Shown here: piece by piece, positions 1 through 5,123 of the stretch
How positions within the stretch are numbered: the first letter of the stretch is position 1
How the letters are laid out: the number at the start of each line of letters is the position of its first letter
Assembly (NCBI GenBank): GCA_029210905.1
Contig: JARGGF010000436.1
Span: 1-5,123 of the forward strand
Reading direction: 5' to 3'
DNA length: 5,123 nt
From: Bacteroidales bacterium
GTDB lineage: Bacteria > Bacteroidota > Bacteroidia > Bacteroidales > NBLH01
The notes under the pieces: generated by a model
Databases searched by the model: none
Told to the model about the DNA's origin: nothing
The model's input: only the letters and a program-made list of their open reading frames with translations
Position numbers and translations under genes: made by a program

Positions 1-1
1 G

Positions 2-68
2 CATTGTTCGTATTTTTGATTTATTACTATTATTTTAGGCAAATATAAACTATTCACCCAATACTCAA
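2..68 (-). promoter_or_regulatory. Possible leftward promoter and start of a divergent gene
   Basis: Read on the minus strand, positions 47-40 spell TATATTTG, a full match to the Bacteroidota -7 motif TAnnTTTG. A TTG lies 18 bases further upstream (68-66), near where the -33 element belongs. Transcription would begin around position 34, and an ATG lies at 4-2 after an A-rich, SD-less leader of about 30 bases. This would be an ordinary promoter layout for a gene running off the left edge. Only the ATG and one further base of that gene are inside the window, so its coding nature cannot be tested here. In DNA this AT-rich a chance match is quite possible. Confidence 0.33.
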
Positions 69-98
69 CACGAGAATCTGGTTGGTTTTATTATTTTA

Positions 99-131
99 TT
101 GATTAATGGATTATTCTTTACCTTATATTTG
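99..131 (+). promoter_or_regulatory. Candidate promoter of the PLD-family gene
   Basis: TATATTTG at 124-131 matches the Bacteroidota -7 consensus TAnnTTTG exactly. A TTG at 99-101, 22 bases upstream, could serve as the -33 element, although the spacing is slightly long. The motif ends only 10 bases before the ATG at 142, so the transcript would be nearly leaderless. That is a reason for caution: the real promoter could be elsewhere in 1-141. Confidence 0.3.
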
Positions 132-141
132 AATAAAAATC

Positions 142-831
142 ATGGATGATATTAATATTATTCTGGAAGAAACCTTTAGCAAACGAATTTTTGATAAAAA
201 TTCAAAAAAGAAATTTAAAGATGCTGCAATTGATCAAAATTTAAGTAATGAAGATTTAAATTTTTGCATAAAAACCTCTTTTGATATGGTAGCAAATATA
301 AAGTCTGAAGAGCGGGATAACTTTGTTTTTGATTGGCTACGTGATGTGGTAAATTCTGTCAATGATTTAAAGTCTGACATAAATGCAGTATCTCTGGTAA
401 AATTTTCACCCATTGATGATTGTAGTGCCAGCATTATTGATTTTATCCATTCTGCAAAAAAAAGTCTACATATCTGTGTATTTACAATAAGCGATGATAG
501 AATTAGCGAACAAATTCTTTTAAAATATAGAGAAGGACTGGAAATCAAAATAATTACCGATGATGAGAAACAGTTCGATAAAGGTTCTGATATCGGGGAA
601 TTATTTGATTCAGGCATTGACATAAAAATTGACCAATCTCCACATCACATGCATCACAAATTTGCTATAGCAGACAATAGTTATTTACTCACCGGGAGCT
701 ATAACTGGACCAGAAGTGCAGCTATGTACAACCAGGAAAATTTTCTAATTATTAAAGATGAATATGCCGTTCAACGTTATCTGGATGAGTTTTACAGGCT
801 CTGGAAAACCTCAGTATCAATAAAGAAATAA
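142..831 (+). CDS. Single-HKD phospholipase D-like protein (Nuc/MitoPLD type)
   Basis: This 229-residue protein belongs to the phospholipase D superfamily, whose members cut phosphodiester bonds in lipids or nucleic acids through a phosphohistidine intermediate. One HKD motif is visible: H171-x-K173-x4-D178, followed by the family's GSYNWT segment (G185-T190) and the conserved acidic position E199 in QEN. The PLD fold covers about residues 85-225, beginning at the SPIDDC segment. Residues 1-80 are predicted helical and charged, and I do not recognise them. One HKD per chain is typical of the small Nuc-type endonucleases and mitochondrial PLD, which form the active site as a dimer. There is no signal peptide or membrane helix, so it is probably cytoplasmic, unlike secreted Nuc. 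The ATG at 142 is the first in-frame start after a TGA at 130-132; there is no Shine-Dalgarno. It appears monocistronic, with 301 bases before the next gene. Whether the substrate is nucleic acid or lipid cannot be told from sequence. Confidence 0.88.
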   Translation: MDDINIILEETFSKRIFDKNSKKKFKDAAIDQNLSNEDLNFCIKTSFDMVANIKSEERDNFVFDWLRDVVNSVNDLKSDINAVSLVKFSPIDDCSASIIDFIHSAKKSLHICVFTISDDRISEQILLKYREGLEIKIITDDEKQFDKGSDIGELFDSGIDIKIDQSPHHMHHKFAIADNSYLLTGSYNWTRSAAMYNQENFLIIKDEYAVQRYLDEFYRLWKTSVSIKK

Positions 832-1132
832 AGGCATTTGATCTTGATTTTTATCACTGACCTTATAATATTTCGTTTGGAATTCTAAAACAAGTAATTT
901 TGTATTAGTTTGATATTCAGCTGATTGTATTTTTTGACTGAATATGTACAACATAAATTACAAATTTGGTACAAAGCTTGATATAGGTAGCATATTGAAC
1001 AATTATATTGCTAATTATGTTATGCTTTTAATTTAGTAGCTATTTTAGACAATAAGATTGATTCGAAGCTTTTTTAAAAGTTACAAAAGAATTATTTAAT
1101 TTTCATTGCATTACAAGATCCTTATATAGAAT
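832..1132 (+). other. Non-coding gap between the PLD and phosphatase genes
   Basis: I see no credible gene in these 301 AT-rich bases. A TAnnTTTG match (TAATTTTG) lies at 895-902, but no -33 element is well spaced: the nearest TTTG, at 876-879, is only 16 bases upstream. If used, it would give the phosphatase gene a leader of about 225 bases. An 8-base palindrome CAAATTTG (961-968) overlaps an inverted repeat TTTG-GTA-CAAA (965-975); this could be a regulator site or chance. No convincing terminator follows the PLD gene. The A-rich stretch just before the start at 1133 has no Shine-Dalgarno, which is normal for Bacteroidota. Confidence 0.5.
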
Positions 1133-3853
1133 ATGAAACCCACAAAAATAGTAATCATATTTTTAATACTTATATTTTCAATCGGCGCAAATTCCGGATT
1201 GCTTGCCCAAAGCAAAGCTGATAAGCAAATTTCAAGGTATTTATATGAATTGGGCTTGTATTTGCGTTGGGAAAACGACTACAATATTGAACTTATAAAA
1301 ATTGGAGTATTGAATGGTTCTGCTGATTTTTTAAAAGAACTTAAGCAGGTTACAAAAAACGGATATGATAATGTTGTATTGATTGAGATAATTAATTTCA
1401 AGAGCGTAGCTGAAATAAAAGAAACACATATGCTTTTTATACCAAAAGAGCAAAATGATAAGTTTGTAGAGGTTCGTAAAAGAATCCAAGGATTTAACAC
1501 TGCCTTAATTACACAGGAATATGATGTTAAAAAGAGCATCATGATTAATTTTATAAAAAAAGGTTCTGATTTTACCTTCGAAATGAATGCTGATAATTTA
1601 AAGGAATTTAATATAGGTTATGCCCCTCAAATATCGCAGTTAGGGGGTATTACTATCAGTGCAAAAACATTGTTTAACGAATCTGAAAAGAACTTAGAGC
1701 AGGAAAAACGAAAAGTAAGATCACAGCAATCATTAATTGACAAGCAGCAATCTCAAATTTCAGAACAAAAAGCCAGTATTGATAAGCAGCAGAAGGAGTT
1801 AGATGCGCAGAAAAATAAACTTTTAGCCCAGGCAGATGAAATAGCTGTACAGGAAAAAAGACTTGCAGATCAACGTGCAGGTTTACTAAAAATAGAAGAG
1901 GATGCAAAGAAGACAAAGTTGGAACTTGAGAAAAACAGAATAGAGCTTGAGGAAAAAGAAGCCGCTTTGCAAGAAAATGAAAGATTAAAAAGAGAAAACC
2001 TAAAAACGCTTGAAAATCAAAAATCTCGGATTGAAGAAGGGCAGAAACGTATTGATGCCATGAATTACGAGATTGCAGCGCAAAGTGGAACAATCATTAT
2101 TTATAAAAACATTGTTTTAATAATTTCGGGCTTCCTTTTTGTCTTTTTACTAATGTTGTTTTTCATTCTTAGAGGTTACCGGATAAAAAAGCGGGATAAC
2201 AAATTACTGGCAGAGCAGAAAGTTGAAATTGAGGGACAGGCAAAAGAATTGGAGGTAATTAATAAAGAGTTGGAGAAACTTTCTATAGTTGCAAGTGAAA
2301 CATCGAGTGCTGTTGTAATTTTGGATACACAAGGACGTTTTGAGTGGGTGAATGCCGGCTTTACTAAAATGTATGGCTTTACGCTTGAATCGCTTATTAA
2401 GGATGTTGGTGAAAATATCTACAAAGCCAGCAACCGCCCTGATATTGATAAGTTAATGGATGTTTGTCTGAAAGAAAAACGACCTGTAATTTACGAATCA
2501 TTTATAACCTCGGTTGATGGAGAAGATAAATGGGCACAAAGTACATTGACTCCTATTATAAATGCTAATAATGAGGTTACAAAGCTGATTTTAATTGATT
2601 CCGATATCTCAAAAATTAAGGAAGCCGAAGAAAAAATTATCAATCAGAGCCAAAAAATATCCATTCAGGCACAAGAGCTTGAAAAACAGAACGCAGAGCT
2701 GGAAAAACTTTCATTAGTAGCAAGTAAAACAGACAATTCTGTGATTATTGCTAATGTAGATGGAGAAATTGAATGGGTGAATGATGGTTTTACCAGATTA
2801 CTTGGTTTAACTTTTGAAGAGTTTTCGTCGGAGTATGGATCCAATATGTTCAAAGCAAGTCTAAACCCTCGTTTAAGAGAACAGCTGCAGGGGGCAATAA
2901 AAGATAAGCGATCGATTATCTATTCTTCCAAATCTGCAACAAAAGATGGACGTTATATATGGATCCAAACCACAATGACGCCAATTTACAATGCTGATGG
3001 AGCGTTGAGAAAATATATTGCCATTGATGCTGATATTACTAAAATTAAGCTTGCCGAAGAAGAAATAACCAGGCAAAAGGAAAAAATTACCGATAGTATT
3101 ATCTATGCAAGAAAGATTCAATCTGCGGTTTTACCACCTGATGATTATCTTTCAAAACTTTTACAGGATTATTTTATTATGTTCCGTCCAAAGGACATTG
3201 TTAGCGGTGACTTTTATTGGGCAACGCACAAAGGTAATAAAATACTTATTGCGGCAGCCGATTGCACTGGTCATGGCGTTCCAGGTGGTTTTATGAGTAT
3301 GCTAGGAATGACTTTTCTTAATGAAATTACAGGCCGAATGGAAGAGAAAGATCTTGATGCTGGTGCTGTTCTCACTCAATTGAGAGAAAGTGTTAAGAAT
3401 TCATTGCGGCAAACTGGTAAAGAAGGTGAAGCCAAGGATGGGATGGATATTGCTTTATGTATTATTGATAAGGAAACCAAGGTGCTTGATTTTGCCGGGG
3501 CTAATAATCCACTATTGATAATCAGGGATCACGTGAGTGAGATTGAAATTATTAACGTAAAAGCAGATGAAATGCCTATAGGAATTTATTATCAGGAAAA
3601 ATCAAAGTTTACCAATCATAAAGTACAACTGCAGAAAGGCGATTTATGTTACATATTTTCAGATGGTTACCCCGATCAGTTTGGAGGGAAACACGGACGA
3701 AAATTCATGGCCAAACGGTTTAAAAATTTGCTCGCTGTTCATTCCGATAAACCAATGGAGCAACAAAAAGCAGTACTTGAGAAAGCTTTTGATGCATGGA
3801 AAGGTGAGAACAGACAAATTGATGACGTTTTAGTAGTCGGATTAAAAATCTAA
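1133..3853 (+). CDS. YfiR-coiled coil-TM-PAS-PAS-SpoIIE (PP2C) sensor phosphatase
   Basis: A 906-residue membrane sensor ending in a protein serine/threonine phosphatase. The order is: signal sequence or anchor 1-26; periplasmic YfiR-like (DUF4154) domain about 30-175, recognised by IGVLNG near the start, the THMLFIP strand, and MINF (137-140) followed by FTFEMN; coiled coil about 183-318, rich in Q, E and K; membrane helix 327-346 followed by basic residues; PAS 1 about 383-496; PAS 2 about 526-640; linker helix; SpoIIE-type PP2C about 655-906. Each PAS contains EWVNxGFT. PP2C metal-site motifs are intact: SGD (D693), ADCTGHG (D710-G715), DGMD (769-772), FSDG (D844) and a terminal DD (897-898), so I expect activity. 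The likely substrate is the SiaC-type phosphoprotein encoded convergently at 4202-4624, making this a functional analogue of SiaA. SiaA itself has a different sensor region, so this is not a plain orthologue. The ATG is fixed by an in-frame TAG at 1127-1129. Confidence 0.93.
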   Translation: MKPTKIVIIFLILIFSIGANSGLLAQSKADKQISRYLYELGLYLRWENDYNIELIKIGVLNGSADFLKELKQVTKNGYDNVVLIEIINFKSVAEIKETHMLFIPKEQNDKFVEVRKRIQGFNTALITQEYDVKKSIMINFIKKGSDFTFEMNADNLKEFNIGYAPQISQLGGITISAKTLFNESEKNLEQEKRKVRSQQSLIDKQQSQISEQKASIDKQQKELDAQKNKLLAQADEIAVQEKRLADQRAGLLKIEEDAKKTKLELEKNRIELEEKEAALQENERLKRENLKTLENQKSRIEEGQKRIDAMNYEIAAQSGTIIIYKNIVLIISGFLFVFLLMLFFILRGYRIKKRDNKLLAEQKVEIEGQAKELEVINKELEKLSIVASETSSAVVILDTQGRFEWVNAGFTKMYGFTLESLIKDVGENIYKASNRPDIDKLMDVCLKEKRPVIYESFITSVDGEDKWAQSTLTPIINANNEVTKLILIDSDISKIKEAEEKIINQSQKISIQAQELEKQNAELEKLSLVASKTDNSVIIANVDGEIEWVNDGFTRLLGLTFEEFSSEYGSNMFKASLNPRLREQLQGAIKDKRSIIYSSKSATKDGRYIWIQTTMTPIYNADGALRKYIAIDADITKIKLAEEEITRQKEKITDSIIYARKIQSAVLPPDDYLSKLLQDYFIMFRPKDIVSGDFYWATHKGNKILIAAADCTGHGVPGGFMSMLGMTFLNEITGRMEEKDLDAGAVLTQLRESVKNSLRQTGKEGEAKDGMDIALCIIDKETKVLDFAGANNPLLIIRDHVSEIEIINVKADEMPIGIYYQEKSKFTNHKVQLQKGDLCYIFSDGYPDQFGGKHGRKFMAKRFKNLLAVHSDKPMEQQKAVLEKAFDAWKGENRQIDDVLVVGLKI
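2216..3073 (+). repeat. Internal tandem duplication of a helix-PAS module
   Basis: Within the phosphatase gene two consecutive units of about 143 codons are recognisably related at the protein level. Each starts with a Q/E/K-rich helix ending in ELEKLS, runs through VASxT, EWVNxGFT, a KAS segment and a TPI strand, and ends with D-I-S/T-K-I-K followed by an AEE helix. The matching ELEKLS leucines are residues 383 and 526, so the offset is 143 residues with almost no gaps. By eye about one third of positions are identical, so the duplication is old. The DNA copies have diverged and are not a recent repeat. Confidence 0.75.
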
Positions 3854-3856
3854 TTG

Positions 3857-3885
3857 ATGCTCCCAAAGCATTCTTTGTCTTTTCC
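3857..3885 (+). terminator. Weak hairpin after the phosphatase gene
   Basis: Four bases after the stop codon an inverted repeat pairs ATGCT (3857-3861) with AGCAT (3867-3871) around a CCCAA loop. A T-rich but interrupted tail follows (TTCTTTGTCTTTT). The stem is only 5 bp and the T tract is broken, so this is a marginal intrinsic terminator. The stronger hairpin at 4171-4197 could be the effective stop for this transcript too. Confidence 0.3.
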
Positions 3886-4170
3886 TGTCATCTTTTATTA
3901 GTTTGCTAATCTCTATCAGTAAATTAGAAACAAATTCAATTTCTTATCAATACTTTATTGCTGAGGATAACTATTTTGTGATTCGTGCACTCACTTTTAT
4001 CCGATCCACAGGAAAGAAAACATGAAATCACTTCGCTAATTTTAATAGGAATGTGCTTTTTATGGTGCAGAATATCAGCAGAATGATATCCTAAATAGTT
4101 CTTCTTGATGTGGTTCATATTTACCAGATTTGCAAATATTGTAACAAATAGAACTAAAAAACATTGGGGC
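3886..4170. other. Convergent intergenic stretch with possible decayed coding
   Basis: This lies between the 3' ends of the phosphatase and siaC genes and holds no intact gene that I accept. Plus-strand frames contain open stretches broken by single stops. One (3982-4083) encodes a charged SDPQERKHE segment followed by a hydrophobic ITSLILIGMCFLW segment. That order, a threonine/proline/ER-rich turn and then a hydrophobic helix with F-x-W, vaguely recalls the C-terminal end of IS4-family transposases. The resemblance is weak and is not enough to name a pseudogene. No terminal inverted repeats or target duplications were seen. Confidence 0.35.
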
Positions 4171-4197
4171 AAAAAAAAACTGCCATCGGCAGTTTTT
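4171..4197 (-). terminator. Strong bidirectional intrinsic terminator
   Basis: AAAAACTGCC (4175-4184) pairs perfectly with GGCAGTTTTT (4188-4197) across a 3-base loop, ATC. The GC-containing core is ACTGCC/GGCAGT. Read on the minus strand, the stem is followed by an uninterrupted run of T from the nine A residues at 4171-4179. It starts only four bases past the siaC stop codon, which is ideal placement for ending the siaB-siaC transcript. On the plus strand the stem ends in five T residues, so it can also stop read-through from the phosphatase gene. Confidence 0.85.
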
Positions 4198-4201
4198 ATA
4201 T

Positions 4202-4624
4202 CTAAAAGAAATCATCGTCAAAATCATCATCATCATCTTCCTGGCTGGCTTTTTCGTATTCTACCAATTCAAATTTCACTTTTACCAGGTGTGTAAATCT
4301 AATTCCAAGTGAATGCATATCCTCATCAATTTTATCATAATGCCAACGAATGGTTACACCACTTTTCTCATTAATCTTATCAATTAAAAAAATAAGTTCA
4401 AATATTTGTTTTAATGAAGCTGTGTTTAAATACTCTATATTAAAATCAAAATAAGTATAAGGGAGCGCTTCGTCTCTATATTTTTTTAACCAATCTATAA
4501 CCGGCGCATAAAATTCAATAGCGTTCTCGGGTAGTGAAACATTTGAGATCTGAAAAATTTTATTTTCGGGATCAAAAATAATTTCTGGAGTATCTTCTGT
4601 TGCCTTTATTATTAATGGTTTCAT
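4202..4624 (-). CDS. siaC: SiaC-family regulatory phosphoprotein (DUF1987)
   Basis: A 140-residue cytoplasmic protein of the SiaC/DUF1987 family, small STAS-like partner proteins controlled by threonine phosphorylation. The family signature is complete: an N-terminal TEDTPEIIFDP strand pair, the SNVSLPENAIEFYAPVIDWL helix, and the core YLNTAS loop followed by a helix (residues 65-80). The threonine of that loop is residue 68, the same number as the site phosphorylated in P. aeruginosa SiaC as I recall it. The tail (residues 129-140) is a run of aspartates ending in two phenylalanines, which I do not recall as a family feature. The gene lies 19 bases downstream of the SiaB-type kinase gene, clearly one operon, and is followed at once by a terminator. 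The leader has no Shine-Dalgarno. By analogy SiaB adds and a PP2C phosphatase removes the phosphate; the convergent gene at 1133-3853 is the obvious phosphatase candidate. The symbol is given by family; the SiaC partner in this organism is unknown. Confidence 0.92.
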   Translation of the reverse strand: MKPLIIKATEDTPEIIFDPENKIFQISNVSLPENAIEFYAPVIDWLKKYRDEALPYTYFDFNIEYLNTASLKQIFELIFLIDKINEKSGVTIRWHYDKIDEDMHSLGIRFTHLVKVKFELVEYEKASQEDDDDDFDDDFF

Positions 4625-4643
4625 TAGAAAAAATAATTTACAA

Positions 4644-5123
4644 TTAATTTAATTTGATTGATGTTTGCAAGGTGAAAAATGAATAATTTTCGTCAACTTT
4701 TGTAAAATCATAGGCTATCTTTCTATGCGTTTTTAGTCGCATATCAATAAATCCAAGGCCAGTCTTCTGTGGATCAACTGCTGTTTGATCCAACAGGATT
4801 TTATTAAAATAATCATTAAGCTCGTCTTCACTTAGGTCATTAAGAAATTCCAATCTTTCCTTAAAACCATCAATTCTTTCATTTTTTACAAAATTTCCTG
4901 AAGTTAAAATATATTCTTCATCTGTTTGGCTAAGATAAAAAATTCCTGAAGTTCCATCAGCATATTCCTCCATGTTGTCACCATGCTTACTTATATTTTG
5001 AAGCATTTCAACCATAATATAATAAACCTTTTTTGCCGGACCACTGGTACTCATTTGTCCTTTAATAATAGATAGCAGGCTTAGGATATTATTCTGGTTA
5101 AAATTCCCATTAAAGTTTAAAAG
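4644..5123 (-). CDS. siaB: SiaB-family protein kinase (DUF6272), N-terminus beyond the window
   Basis: The minus-strand reading frame is open from the TAA at 4646-4644 to the right edge, giving 159 residues and no start. The ATG at 5054 is internal: 23 in-frame residues upstream of it (5055-5123) form the family's opening strand and helix (FNGNFNQNN, then ILSLLSIIKGQ), so the true start lies outside, probably by a few tens of residues. The VEMLQNISKHG segment (codons about 5012-4980) is the N-box of a GHKL/HATPase-like fold, with the asparagine that binds the ATP-bound metal. GLGFIDMRLK near 4770-4740 resembles a glycine-box region. SiaB proteins phosphorylate SiaC, and the siaC gene follows after 19 bases. 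No phosphoacceptor histidine domain is present, as expected for an anti-sigma-factor-like serine/threonine kinase. What lies upstream (more sensors, or an effector) cannot be seen. Confidence 0.9.
   Translation of the reverse strand, partial: LLNFNGNFNQNNILSLLSIIKGQMSTSGPAKKVYYIMVEMLQNISKHGDNMEEYADGTSGIFYLSQTDEEYILTSGNFVKNERIDGFKERLEFLNDLSEDELNDYFNKILLDQTAVDPQKTGLGFIDMRLKTHRKIAYDFTKVDENYSFFTLQTSIKLN

Noticed and set aside
11..18. TAnnTTTG match (TATTTTTG) on the plus strand
   Set aside because: It sits in a T-rich run, more than 120 bases before the nearest start, with no room in the window to judge a -33 element.
1711..1830. Repetitive CAGCAA/AAGCAG DNA in the coiled-coil region, considered as a DNA repeat or CRISPR
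   Set aside because: The similarity follows from repeated Q and K codons of the coiled coil; there are no regular direct repeats with spacers.
1674..2093. Minus-strand open frame of 139 codons opposite the coiled-coil region
   Set aside because: It is the antisense of Q/E/K-rich codons, which produces leucine- and phenylalanine-rich nonsense; the sense strand has clear domains.
2279..3060. PAS domains read as a histidine kinase or diguanylate cyclase sensor
   Set aside because: No H-box, ATPase, GGDEF or EAL motif follows; the C-terminus is clearly SpoIIE-type PP2C.
3936..4172. Minus-strand open frame of 78 codons in the convergent gap
   Set aside because: It would need a TTG start placed inside the A-tract of the siaC terminator, has cysteine- and histidine-scattered composition unlike a folded protein, and resembles no family I know.
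4105..4296. Plus-strand open frame of 63 codons
   Set aside because: It runs through the terminator hairpin and into the 3' end of siaC in antisense; its histidine run is simply the reverse strand of the aspartate tail codons.
5052..5054. ATG at 5054 as the start of the kinase gene
   Set aside because: The frame stays open to the window edge and the upstream residues fit the family's N-terminal strand and helix, so this Met is internal.

Overview
The window reads as chromosomal DNA from an AT-rich member of the Bacteroidota. Three things point there: the low GC content; A/T-rich leaders without a Shine-Dalgarno sequence in front of every visible start, together with matches to the Bacteroidota -7 motif TAnnTTTG; and the protein families present. 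A member of the Marinilabiliales/Bacteroidales is my guess, but nothing in the window fixes the order.

Layout, left to right. Positions 1-141 are non-coding and may hold back-to-back promoters, one for a leftward gene whose ATG would lie at 4-2 and one for the rightward gene at 142. Positions 142-831 (+) encode a small protein with one phospholipase-D HKD motif, of the Nuc endonuclease/mitochondrial PLD type. A 301-base non-coding gap follows. Positions 1133-3853 (+) encode a 906-residue membrane signalling protein: signal sequence, periplasmic YfiR-like (DUF4154) domain, long periplasmic coiled coil, one membrane helix, two PAS domains and a C-terminal SpoIIE-type PP2C phosphatase with its metal ligands intact. 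A 348-base convergent gap (3854-4201) holds a weak hairpin after the phosphatase gene, possible decayed coding sequence, and a strong bidirectional terminator. On the minus strand, transcribed toward the phosphatase gene, are a SiaC/DUF1987 phosphoprotein (4202-4624) and, 19 bases upstream of it, a SiaB-type GHKL-fold kinase (4644 to the right edge, N-terminus missing).

How they fit together. In Pseudomonas aeruginosa, SiaB phosphorylates SiaC on a threonine, the PP2C phosphatase SiaA removes the phosphate, and unphosphorylated SiaC activates the diguanylate cyclase SiaD. Here the kinase, the phosphoprotein (with the equivalent threonine at residue 68) and a transmembrane PP2C phosphatase lie within 4 kb. 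I infer a SiaABC-like threonine-phosphorylation switch. Its phosphatase carries a different sensor set (YfiR domain, coiled coil, tandem PAS) from the usual SiaA, and no diguanylate cyclase is visible, so its output is open. This divergent wiring is the most interesting feature of the window. The PLD-family gene shows no clear functional tie to it.
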